From positions 1 through 15,743 of the forward strand of contig CAMLHU010000015.1 in assembly GCA_946479825.1 (NCBI GenBank): a stretch of DNA of 15,743 bases, read 5' to 3'. Numbering within the stretch: the stretch's first letter is position 1; every line of letters starts with the position of its first letter. The notes beneath the pieces were generated by a model. The model was not told the origin of the DNA. It was given only the letters and a program-made list of their open reading frames with translations, and did not search any database. This document shows, piece after piece, positions 5,918 to 14,604 of the stretch. The stretch is from an uncultured Gemmatimonadota bacterium (GTDB lineage: Bacteria > Gemmatimonadota > Gemmatimonadetes > Gemmatimonadales > GWC2-71-9). The position numbers and the translations under genes are program-made.

Positions 5918-6972
5918 CCGCGGCCACGCTTCCCGTCGCTCGCCGCCTTTCGGCACTCGACCGGCTCCTCCCGGTCTGGATCCTCGCCGCGATGGCGCTC
6001 GGCGTGCTCCTCGGGCGGGCGTTTCCCGGCTTGGGGGCGCTCCTCGGTCGGTTCGAGGTGGCCGGGGTGTCGGTGCCGATCGCCGTGGGCCTCCTCTGGA
6101 TGATGTATCCGGTGCTCGCGAAGGTGCGGTACGGCACGCTCGGCGTGCACCTGCGCGACCCGCGTCTGGTCGGCACGTCCCTTGTGCTCAATTGGGTGGT
6201 CGGCCCGCTGCTGATGTTCGGGCTTGCCTGGCTCCTGCTGCCGGACTTGCCGGTCTATCGGGACGGCGTCGTCCTGGTGGGTCTGGCGCGGTGCATCGCG
6301 ATGGTGCTGATCTGGAACGACCTGGCCTGCGGGTCGGCGGAGCTGGCGGCCGTCCTGGTGGCGCTCAATTCCGTGTTCCAGGTGCTTACGTATTCGTTCT
6401 ATGGCTGGTTCTTCCTGGTGGCGGTCCCCGGCTGGTTCGGGGTCGGCGGATACGGACTGCACGTCACGATGTGGGCCATCGCCCGCAGCGTCCTGGTGTT
6501 CCTGGGCGTGCCGCTCGCGGCCGGGTGGTGGACCCGGCGATCACTGGTGCGTCGGCGGGGCGAGGCGTGGTATGAGGGAGTCTTCCTGCGGAGGATCGGG
6601 CCGACCGCGCTGGTCGGGCTCCTGTACACCATCGTCCTGATGTTCGCGATGCAGGGGGAGCAGATCCTGGCCCACCCGTTCGAGGTGGTGCGCGTGGCCG
6701 CGCCGTTGCTCGCCTACTTCGTGCTGATGTTCGGCGCGGGCTTCCTCGTGGCCCGGCGGCTCGGCTTCGCGTACGCCGAGACCGCCTCCCTCGCGTTCAC
6801 GGCGGCGGGGAACAACTTCGAGCTCGCCATCGCGGTCGCGGTCGCGACCTTCGGGATCGGCTCCGGGCAGGCGCTGGCCGCCGCCGTCGGGCCCCTGGTC
6901 GAGGTGCCGGTGCTCCTCGCGCTCGTGTACGTGGCGCTCTGGGCCCGCCGGTTCTTCCCGGGCGAGCTATAG
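5914..6972 (+). CDS. acr3: Acr3-type arsenite efflux permease
   Basis: The 352-residue protein is an inner-membrane As(III) exporter of the Acr3 family (bile/arsenite/riboflavin transporter fold, about 10 membrane helices). Diagnostic segments are LARCIAMVLIWNDLACGSAE (124-143), holding Cys127 and Cys139, and FTAAGNNFELA (295-305), holding Glu303. Cys127 and Glu303 fit the essential Cys and Glu of characterised Acr3 proteins by context and spacing. The start is GTG at 5914, overlapping the phosphoesterase stop by 4 bases. A longer in-frame reading exists upstream but is Arg/Gly-rich and overlaps the phosphoesterase. It is the last gene of the arsenic operon and meets the usp gene head-on at its stop codon. 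Confidence 0.95.
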   Translation: MTAATLPVARRLSALDRLLPVWILAAMALGVLLGRAFPGLGALLGRFEVAGVSVPIAVGLLWMMYPVLAKVRYGTLGVHLRDPRLVGTSLVLNWVVGPLLMFGLAWLLLPDLPVYRDGVVLVGLARCIAMVLIWNDLACGSAELAAVLVALNSVFQVLTYSFYGWFFLVAVPGWFGVGGYGLHVTMWAIARSVLVFLGVPLAAGWWTRRSLVRRRGEAWYEGVFLRRIGPTALVGLLYTIVLMFAMQGEQILAHPFEVVRVAAPLLAYFVLMFGAGFLVARRLGFAYAETASLAFTAAGNNFELAIAVAVATFGIGSGQALAAAVGPLVEVPVLLALVYVALWARRFFPGEL

Positions 6973-7875
6973 CGCCGGTGCGGCCGGGTGGCAGACGAGC
7001 ACCGGCACCGTGGCGGCACGGATCACCTTGTCGGCCACGCTGCCGAGCATCACCCGCTCGAGCCCGCCGCGGCCGTGGGTGCTGAGCGCGATGAGCGTCG
7101 CCCCCTCCGCCTTGGCGCGCTCGATGATCCACTCCGCCGGATTGGTCGCCTCGCCGAGCGCGTGGCGCGCCGTGACGCCCCGGCCCGCGAGTTCCTTCTC
7201 CCGCAGCTGCAGGTACCGGCCCGCCGCCTCGCGAAGTTCCGTGAGCGACACCGCGGGCGGCAGCACCGGCATCTCGAACGCGAGCGGCGTCGCCACCGGC
7301 GGCTCGACGCAGCGGCCGAGGACCACGGTCCCGTTCGCGGCCGTGAGCTCGCGGGCCGGCTCGATCGCGGCCTCGGCCAGGCGGTGCCCGTCGAGCGCGA
7401 CGAACGCGGTCCGGAACGGCACCTCGACCGCGGCGCCCGCGGTGGCAGGCCGCAGGAAGAGGATGCGGCCGCGGAAGGTCCGGAGCAGCCGGTCGGCCAC
7501 GCTCCCGAGCCAGAACCGCGACACCGCGCCCCGCCCGTGGGTGCACATCACCACAAGGTCCACGTGCTGAGTGGTCGCGAATCGGTTGAGCTCCTCGGCG
7601 GGTTCGCCGTCGAGCACCGCCCCCTCGGCCGAGATGCCCTGCTCCCGGGCGGTCCGCTTGGCGAGTTCGGTGACGTAGCGGGCGAGTTCCACCCGCGCGG
7701 CCGCGTGCATCGCCGCGACCCGCTCCATCGGCTCTTCCGGTGCGAAGGTCGGCACCGGTGCGTGGACGAGCACGAGGTCCAGCCGGGCCTTGTGCTGCTT
7801 TGCGAGGGCCACGCCGGCGGCGAGCGCCTGCTCGGCGAAGGTGCCGCCATCGAGTGGGACGAGTATGCGTCGCAT
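6967..7875 (-). CDS. Tandem-domain universal stress protein
   Basis: The 302-residue protein has two Usp (UspA-like) domains, residues 1-143 and about 154-297. Each starts with a beta strand ending in a conserved Asp (ILVPLDGG and AFVALDGH). Each also carries the nucleotide-binding loop THGRG followed by LGSVAD (112-116 and 124-128; 267-271 and 278-282). Such proteins bind ATP or related nucleotides and act in general stress survival; the partner here is unknown. The start is ATG at 7875, 15 bases after the L,D-transpeptidase stop, so the two are probably co-transcribed. Its stop codon lies against that of acr3 on the other strand. Confidence 0.92.
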   Translation of the reverse strand: MRRILVPLDGGTFAEQALAAGVALAKQHKARLDLVLVHAPVPTFAPEEPMERVAAMHAAARVELARYVTELAKRTAREQGISAEGAVLDGEPAEELNRFATTQHVDLVVMCTHGRGAVSRFWLGSVADRLLRTFRGRILFLRPATAGAAVEVPFRTAFVALDGHRLAEAAIEPARELTAANGTVVLGRCVEPPVATPLAFEMPVLPPAVSLTELREAAGRYLQLREKELAGRGVTARHALGEATNPAEWIIERAKAEGATLIALSTHGRGGLERVMLGSVADKVIRAATVPVLVCHPAAPAL

Positions 7876-7889
7876 CGGGACCGTTCCGG

Positions 7890-8657
7890 TCAGAGGTCGG
7901 TGAGGGAGGCCCGCATCGCCCGGTCGAGCTGCGACCGGGTGCGGGACAGGGTGTGGGTGCGCGCGGAGTCGAGCAGTGCGCGCACGACCGAGAGCGCCGC
8001 CGGGTACGTGGCGCTGCCGCGCGGGGCGATCCGGGTGGCGGCCGCGCTGTCGGTGGCCGGGGTCCGCCGTCCGTACACGTCGGGATGCACCAGCAGGCGC
8101 CCGCGGCGCCATTCCACCAGGTCGTAGCGGATCACCACCGGGATCCTCCGCTGCAGCTGCACGGGGCGGGGCGCCAGCGTGTCGGGTCGCGGAGGCGGGT
8201 GGACCGTGGCGGTCGCCCGCTCAAGGTACAGCGCGATCGCGATCGCATCGCGATTGCGGAGCCGGACGCAGCCGTGGGATGTCGGTCCGCCCACCGACGC
8301 CGGGTCGGGCGTGCCGTGGAGGTAGTAGCCGCCGCCGAGTTCGAGCTTGACCCGGCCCATCGGGTTGGTGCGACCGGGGCCCATCGCCGAGTCGCCGGCC
8401 GCCCACGGCTCGTCGGCCGGGGGGATCCACTTCGGGTCCCAGATGATCCGGCGGATGGCGAACCGCCCGATCGGGGTCGGGTAGGCCGGGTCACCGACCG
8501 CAAGCCAGGCGCGGCGCACCACCCGGCCGCTGTCCCACAGCTCGAGCTGGTATGCGGGCACGTTGATCCGCACCACGGGACCGGCGGGGCTCTGACCGTA
8601 GGTCGGGCCGCGGCCGAGCGCGAGGGCGACGAATGCTGCGCGAAGGGCGATCCTCAC
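7890..8657 (-). CDS. L,D-transpeptidase (YkuD domain), exported
   Basis: The 255-residue protein begins with a signal peptide (MRIALRAAFVALALGRGPTYGQ). The YkuD domain runs from about 28 to 165. The active site is clear: His114 in LHGTPDP, His128 and catalytic Cys130 in SHGCVRL, and Arg132. The family forms 3-3 cross-links in peptidoglycan or ties proteins to the wall, in the periplasm. The C-terminal 90 residues have no recognised domain and are Arg/Ala-rich. The start must be GTG at 8657, because an in-frame TGA lies two codons upstream. This GTG sits in the loop of a perfect 14-bp hairpin. It precedes the usp gene and follows the CBS gene in the same direction. Confidence 0.92.
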   Translation of the reverse strand: MRIALRAAFVALALGRGPTYGQSPAGPVVRINVPAYQLELWDSGRVVRRAWLAVGDPAYPTPIGRFAIRRIIWDPKWIPPADEPWAAGDSAMGPGRTNPMGRVKLELGGGYYLHGTPDPASVGGPTSHGCVRLRNRDAIAIALYLERATATVHPPPRPDTLAPRPVQLQRRIPVVIRYDLVEWRRGRLLVHPDVYGRRTPATDSAAATRIAPRGSATYPAALSVVRALLDSARTHTLSRTRSQLDRAMRASLTDL

Positions 8658-8677
8658 GCTTCAAGGATCGCCCTTCG
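8641..8677 (-). repeat. Perfect 14-bp inverted repeat enclosing the L,D-transpeptidase start codon
   Basis: The arms CGAAGGGCGATCCT (8641-8654) and AGGATCGCCCTTCG (8664-8677) pair without a mismatch around a 9-base loop. In the minus-strand transcript the loop reads TGAAGCGTG and contains the GTG start codon. The upstream arm holds the only purine-rich (GAAGGG) ribosome-binding candidate. It could act as a translational control hairpin, or as a weak terminator after the CBS gene, although no T-run follows. Confidence 0.75.
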
Positions 8678-8722
8678 ATTATGAGGGATTCCTGAATCAA
8701 CGTGCAGGAAGGGCTGAACCAG

Positions 8723-9124
8723 CTACACGGCTCCCTGCGCCACGGCGCGAACCAGGTCGGTCTGGGAGATCACCCCGACCAGCTCGCCGTCCGCCTCGAC
8801 GAAGATGCGGTGCACCTCCGCGTAGAGCATCTGGCGTGCGGCCTCGCGCACCGGGGCGTCGGGCTCGATGGTGATCGGCCGGGGGCTCATCAGCTCGTCG
8901 ATGCGGGTGTCCTCGAACAGCGTGGTCCGGCCGCGATCCTCCTCGACCTCGGCCTCGGCCCGGAGCAGGTCGGTCACGGACAGCACCCCGATCATCCGGC
9001 CGTGTTCGTCCACGACGGCCAGCGCCGAGATGTGCTGGTCGGCGAGGAGCGTGACGGCCTCCGTCACGGTCGCGTCGCGGCGGATGGTGACGACATTCGG
9101 GCGCATCAGGTCGGCGACTCGCAT
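8723..9124 (-). CDS. Tandem CBS-domain protein
   Basis: The 133-residue protein consists almost entirely of two CBS motifs (about 3-57 and 74-129), a Bateman module. Each has the typical ending (MIGVLSVTDLLRA and LVGVISQTDLVRA). Such modules bind adenosine nucleotides or S-adenosylmethionine and regulate partner proteins; no catalytic or DNA-binding domain is attached. A GGAGG ribosome-binding site (9129-9133) lies 4 bases before the ATG. It sits 103 bases after kdpE in the same direction, and that spacer shows no clear promoter or terminator. A link to control of K+ transport by nucleotide status is plausible by position only. Confidence 0.92.
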   Translation of the reverse strand: MRVADLMRPNVVTIRRDATVTEAVTLLADQHISALAVVDEHGRMIGVLSVTDLLRAEAEVEEDRGRTTLFEDTRIDELMSPRPITIEPDAPVREAARQMLYAEVHRIFVEADGELVGVISQTDLVRAVAQGAV

Positions 9125-9227
9125 ACGGCCTCCGGGATGGAGCGTGCCGCGCCAGGCGGCGGCAGATGCAAGGTCGCCTGTATGGGGTGATGACGGTATG
9201 AATCGCGGGCGAAGGACGCTTGGAGGG

Positions 9228-9922
<695 letters not shown>

Positions 9923-9926
<4 letters not shown>

Positions 9927-12622
9927 TGGTCCGCCTCCGGCGGGGGTTCGGGCGGCGGGCCGCCGAGGGGGAGGCGGATCGCCATCACGGTCCCGCCGCC
10001 GGGGCGGGGCTCAGCCCGGATCCGGCCGCCGTGGGCCGCCACGATCCCGCGGCAGATCGCGAGGCCCAGGCCGATCCCGCCGGCGGCGGAGGCGGACGGC
10101 ACCCGATGGAACTTGTCGAAGATCCGCTCTTCCTCTCCGGGAGGGATCCCCGGTCCCCGGTCGGCCACGGTCAGGAGCACGTGGCCGCCCTCGGCGCGTG
10201 CGGCGATGGTCACCGGCGTGCCCGGAGGGGTGTGCTTGGCGGCGTTCTCAAGCAGGTTGACCAGCACCTGTTCGATCAGCAGGCCGTCGATCGGCACAAG
10301 GGGCAGGTCGGGGGGGATGTCGGTGTCAACGGGGTGGTCGTGCAGCTTGTCGGCCAGGCGGATCAGCGCCACCCCGACGACCTCCTCGAGCGGCTGCCAC
10401 TCCTTCTCGGCCTGGAGCGCCCCGGTCTCCACCCGGATCATGTTGAGCAGGTTGCCGACCAGGCGGGTCATGCGTCGGGACTCCTCGACGATGGTCTGGG
10501 CCAGGTCGCGGCGGGTGCCGGGCGACGCGGCGACGTCGTCGCGGAGGAGCGTCGTGGCGGCGCCCTCGATGGCGCCGAGCGGGGTCCGGAGGTCGTGCGA
10601 AAGCGAGCTCAGCAACGACGTGCGCAGGCGCTCCGCCTCGGTCTCCATCTGGCTCCGGCGTCCGACCTCCGCGAGGCGGGCCCGCTCAAGGCCGAGGCCG
10701 GCCTGGCGGGCGAAGGCGTCGAGGAAGCGCCGCTGTTCGGGGTCCCGCAGGCGCTCGGCGTCCGGGCCGCTGAGGGCGAGGACGCCGGCCACGCGGTCCG
10801 ACGTGGCCAGCGGCACGAACAGGTGGCGTGCGGCCGGCAGCGTGTCGGTGCCGAGCCCCGCCTCACGCCCATGTTCGAAGGTCCAGCGGGCCACCTCGAC
10901 TTCCTTGGCCGCGACTTCGGGCGGGTCGGGCGCCTCGCCCGGCCAGCGGAGGCCCCGGTCGGGGTCGGGGACGAGCACGAGCGCGTTCGCGGCGAACGTC
11001 TCCCGCGCCCGCGCGGCGATGACGGCGGCGAGCGCCGCGTCGTCGGTCGCCGCGGCGAGGTCGCGGCTCAGGGCGTAGAGGGCGGCGGTGTGTTCCTCCC
11101 GGCGGCCCGCGGCGATGGCCTGGGCCCGGATCCGGCTGGTCAGGCGGCCCATCGCAAGCGCGATCAGCAGCATCACGGCGAACGTGAGGGTGTAGCCGCC
11201 GTCGGCGACAGAGAAGGTGTAGTACGGCGGGACGAAGCAGAAGTCGAACAGGGCGATACTGAAGAGCGAGGCCGCGACCGCGGGGCCGCGGGCGTGGCGG
11301 GCCGACACCACGACCACCGCGAGCAGGTACAGCATCGCGAGGTCGATGATCTTGAGTTCGCTCCGCAACGCCAGCCCCAGCGCGGTGGCCGCTGCCACCC
11401 ACCCGAACGCCGCGGCGAACTCGGCCGGCCTGGGCCGGGTCCCTGGCGCCGCCGCGGCGCGCACGCGTTCCCCTTCGGGTTCGCCGGTGATGACGTGGAC
11501 GTCGATATCGCCGCTGCCGCGGACCAGCTCGTCGAGCAGCGAGCCGCGGAACCGGTCGCGCCACCGCGAATGCGTCGGCTTCCCGACGACGAGGCGCGTC
11601 ACGTTCTGGCGGCGGGCGTAGCGGAGCAGCTCCTCGCTCGGCCGCACCCCGGTCAGCGTCACCACCTCGGCGCCGAGCGCCTCGGCCAGCGCCAGGTTGG
11701 CCGACAGCGCCGCCCGGTCGTCCGGGGAGAGCCGCTCGTGCGCCGGCGACTCGACGTAGGCGGCGATCCAGCTGGCGCCCGCGGCGGCCGCCATCCGGCG
11801 GGCCGACCGGATCAGGCGGGCCGAGGCGGGGTTGGCGCCGACGCAGACCAGCACCCGGTCGCCGGCCGGCCAGATCGCCTCGATGCCGCGGGCGCGCCGG
11901 TAGCCGCGCATCTGGGCGTCCACCCGCTCCGCCGTGCGCCGGAGGGCGATCTCGCGGAGCGCGATGAGGTTGCCCTCGCGGAAATACCGCTCGAGCGCGG
12001 CCCCCGCGGTCTCGGGGAGGTACACCTTCCCCTCCCGCAGCCGCTGCCGCAGCACGTCGGGGGTCACGTCGACGAGCTCCACCTCGTCCGCCTGGTCGAG
12101 CACGGCGTCGGGGATCCGCTCGCGCACCGTCACGCCCGTGATGGCGGCGACGACGTCGTTCAGGCTCTCGACGTGCTGGACGTTGACCGTCGTCAGCACG
12201 TCGATGCCGGCGGCGAGCAGCTCGTCCACGTCCTGCCATCGCTTGGCGTGGCGCGCCCCGGGGGCGTTGGTGTGGGCGAGCTCGTCCACCACGATCACCG
12301 CCGGGCGGCGGGCGAGCGCGGCGTCGAGGTCGAACTCTTCGAGTGTGGTCCCCCGGTAGTCGAACCGCCGCCGCGGCAGCACTTCGAGGCCTTCGGTCAG
12401 GCGGGCCGTCTCCGGGCGGCCGTGGGTCTCCACCACGCCGATCACGACGTCGGCCCCGTCGGCCCGCCGGGCGCGGGCGGCGCTCAGCATCGCGTAGGTC
12501 TTGCCGACCCCCGGGGCCGCGCCGAGGAAGACCTTGAGGCGCCCGCGCGCGGCCCGGCGCTCGTCCTCGCGCACCTGCGCGAGGAGGGCGTCCGGGTCGG
12601 GGCGGCCGTCGGTCGGGGTCAT
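9923..12622 (-). CDS. kdpD: KdpD, sensor histidine kinase of the K+ uptake system
   Basis: The 899-residue protein has the complete KdpD architecture. It has the N-terminal KdpD sensor domain (about 20-230) with Walker A GAAPGVGKT (34-42) and VVDELAHTNAPG (111-122), and a Usp-like domain (about 255-380). A DUF4118 four-helix membrane block (about 403-495) follows, then a GAF-like region (about 510-655). HisKA has phosphoacceptor His676 in SHDLRTP, and the ATPase domain has Asn793, DRGPGIP (821-827) and GGIGLGLAI (848-856). It senses low K+ and ionic strength and phosphorylates KdpE. The C-terminal tail is Pro/Glu-rich. There is no Shine-Dalgarno sequence before the ATG; the bases there are CCTCCC in the mRNA. 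Confidence 0.97.
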
Positions 12623-12636
12623 GGGAGGAATACTAT

Positions 12637-12661
12637 CGCCCGCGGGAAGAAACGGCGGGCG
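12637..12661 (-). terminator. Hairpin between the barrel gene and kdpD, possible attenuator
   Basis: A 7-bp stem (CGCCCGC with GCGGGCG) and an 11-base loop fill most of the 43-base gap between the outer-membrane gene and kdpD. In the transcript it is followed by ATAGTATT. It could lower read-through so that the sensor is made at lower level than the transporter. The evidence is weak. Confidence 0.3.
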
Positions 12662-12665
12662 GGGG

Positions 12666-14000
12666 TCAGAAGCGGACCAGCAGGGCCGCGTTGAGGCGGG
12701 TCTCGGTCTTCCGGAGGTCGGGCGTGAAGCCGGGCACCGGCGTGGCGGGGTCGCCGGTGTTGCCTCCGGGTGGGGTCACCCCGCCCGGCCCGGCGAAATA
12801 GGGTACGTCGGCGGCGCGGTGGTCGAGCTCGAGGCGGAAGGTGGTGATCTCGTCCGGCATGTAGTCGAGGGTGGCCGACAGGTCCCACCCCGAGAACCCG
12901 TCGCCGGGATTCTCGGTGAAGTACGGCGAGCCCGTGGCCGCGGTGGCGCCGTTGATCGGCGGCAGCAGGACGAGGTAGCGCCCCGGGTTGGTCATCGCGC
13001 CGCCGCCGAGGGTGATCCCGAGCCGGTCCGCGGCGAACCAGAGGCGATTGTAGGCCATCGCGCCGAGGAAGTACTGGGCGGGCCCGCCGCTCCCCCCGCC
13101 GCACGAGACGCCGGCGCCGCTCTCGCACCCGGCGTCCGCGGTGATCGAGAAGGCCGCGCGGTGCAGGAATCGGTCCGGATGGTCGTAGTACTTCACCTGG
13201 ACGCTGTTGTCCGTGTGGACCCGGCGGCGCCCGGGGAGGCCGAGCCAGTCGTGCCCGTAGTAGTTGTTGGACAGCACGGAGACCCGGGCGCTGGGACGCC
13301 AGAGGAATTGGACGCCGATGCCGGGGGCCTCGTTGTACATCCCGTACGACTGCCACCCGTTCACCAGCCACGGCTCGATCTTGACCTTGTCGCTCGGGAA
13401 GAGCTGGAGCCGGATCCCGTTGAAGAACCACGGCGTGTTCGACGAGACGTACGAGGGCTGGTAGGCCCAGTTGTCGAAGTTGTAGTAGCTGAACAGCCCG
13501 ACGTATGACATGAAGATGCCGGCGTCGAGGTTGAGGCCGTGCATCGCGTCCCAGTGATAGCCCCCATACGCCTCGGAGAGGTACCGGTAGGCGTCGGCGA
13601 GCTGCCACTGACCTCGGGCCGGGCTCGCGTCGTTGCGCGGCGTCATCGTCGAGTACATCCCGAACTGCGTCATCAGCCGTCCGCGGGCGTGCCCGGCGTG
13701 GAAATCGCCGCCGATGCCCAGCTGCTGGACCTGGACCTCGTTGGTACGGCCGCTCTCCGACGTACCGACCAGGGTGTGGTCGCTTGGCTGGTTGAAGTCG
13801 TAGATGTACGAGACGTCGACCCGGAACTCGCCGGTGAAGTACCTGGTGTCGAGGAGCGGGGCCTTCTGGCGGCCGTTGCCGTTGAGCCAGGTGAAGTCCC
13901 CGAAGGCGAACGGCGCCGCCGGCGCGGCGGTGTCGGCCTGGGCGGCGGCCGGGCCGGCGCCGGCGACCGCGAGCAGGGTGGCGAGGGCGAGGGCGCGCAC
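12666..14000 (-). CDS. Outer-membrane beta-barrel protein of the kdp locus (porin-like)
   Basis: The 444-residue protein has a signal peptide (cleavage after AAAQ, about residue 21). It then has a motif FGDFTWLNGNGRQ (33-45) and many amphipathic strands rich in Tyr, Trp and Phe. It ends in Arg-Phe, the terminal aromatic expected of a barrel handled by the BAM complex. A region with two cysteines (AGCESGAGVSCGGG) looks like an external loop. Comparable barrel genes are inserted in kdp operons of some Bacteroidota and related groups, and a role in K+ passage across the outer membrane is reasonable but unproven. The start is GTG at 14000, 10 bases after kdpC and behind GGGGA. Confidence 0.85.
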   Translation of the reverse strand: MRALALATLLAVAGAGPAAAQADTAAPAAPFAFGDFTWLNGNGRQKAPLLDTRYFTGEFRVDVSYIYDFNQPSDHTLVGTSESGRTNEVQVQQLGIGGDFHAGHARGRLMTQFGMYSTMTPRNDASPARGQWQLADAYRYLSEAYGGYHWDAMHGLNLDAGIFMSYVGLFSYYNFDNWAYQPSYVSSNTPWFFNGIRLQLFPSDKVKIEPWLVNGWQSYGMYNEAPGIGVQFLWRPSARVSVLSNNYYGHDWLGLPGRRRVHTDNSVQVKYYDHPDRFLHRAAFSITADAGCESGAGVSCGGGSGGPAQYFLGAMAYNRLWFAADRLGITLGGGAMTNPGRYLVLLPPINGATAATGSPYFTENPGDGFSGWDLSATLDYMPDEITTFRLELDHRAADVPYFAGPGGVTPPGGNTGDPATPVPGFTPDLRKTETRLNAALLVRF

Positions 14001-14010
14001 GGGATCCCCG

Positions 14011-14595
14011 TCAGTGGTGCGCCGCGGCGGCGCTGTCGAGGGCCAGGTTGAGGAGCAGGACGTTGACGCGCGGCTCGCCGAAGAGGCCCAACGTCCGCCC
14101 GCGGGTCGCCGCGGTCACGAGGGCGTGGACGACCTCCGGGGCGAGGCCGCGGACCCGGGCCACGCGCGCGGCCTGATACTCGGCCGCCGCCGGCGAGATG
14201 TCCGGGTCGAGGCCGCTGGCCGAAGCGGTCAGCAGGTCGCCGGGGATCGGCGCGTCGTTCCCCGGGTCCGCCTCCCGGAGCCGGCGGGCGCGCGCGAGGA
14301 TGGAGTCCGTCAGCGCCGGGTTCGACGCGGCGAGGTTGCTGCCGCCCGAGGCGCCGGCGTTGTAGGGCCCGCCCGACGTGGCCGAAGGCCGCCCCCAGAA
14401 ATGGCCGGGATCGGTGAAGGACTGGCCGATGAGCGCCGACCCGACGACGGTGCCGCCGCGGGTCACCCAGCTGCCGGCGGCCCGCCCCGGGAAGAGCGCC
14501 CGGGCGGCGACGGTCACGACGGCGGGGTAGGCCAGGCCCGTGATCACGGTCAGGCCGGCGAGGAGGACCACGGCGGGGCGCAGCAGGCGGAGCAT
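14011..14595 (-). CDS. kdpC: KdpC, K+-transporting ATPase subunit C
   Basis: The 194-residue protein is of typical length. It has one N-terminal membrane helix (about 7-30) and a periplasmic domain with family signatures [19 protein letters not shown] (56-72 region), [17 protein letters not shown] (77-93) and the C-terminal [14 protein letters not shown]. KdpC stabilises the KdpFABC complex and assists K+ binding by KdpA. The ATG lies 9 bases after the kdpB stop, with GAGG as ribosome-binding site. The gene is intact. Confidence 0.97.
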   Translation of the reverse strand: MLRLLRPAVVLLAGLTVITGLAYPAVVTVAARALFPGRAAGSWVTRGGTVVGSALIGQSFTDPGHFWGRPSATSGGPYNAGASGGSNLAASNPALTDSILARARRLREADPGNDAPIPGDLLTASASGLDPDISPAAAEYQAARVARVRGLAPEVVHALVTAATRGRTLGLFGEPRVNVLLLNLALDSAAAAHH

Positions 14596-14604
14596 CCGAG
14601 CCTC

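Noticed and set aside
6988..8127. A 379-codon plus-strand frame opposite the usp and L,D-transpeptidase genes
   Set aside because: Antisense shadow with Arg/His/Gly-rich composition; the minus-strand genes have clear Usp and YkuD motifs.
9125..9227. Search for a promoter or terminator between kdpE and the CBS gene
   Set aside because: Only weak -10-like matches (CATACA) without a suitable -35 box, and no stable hairpin with a T-run. Nothing reportable apart from the CBS ribosome-binding site.
10031..12694. An 887-codon plus-strand frame opposite kdpD
   Set aside because: kdpD in the minus strand has every expected motif; the opposite frame is rich in Arg, Gly, His and Pro and has no recognisable domain.
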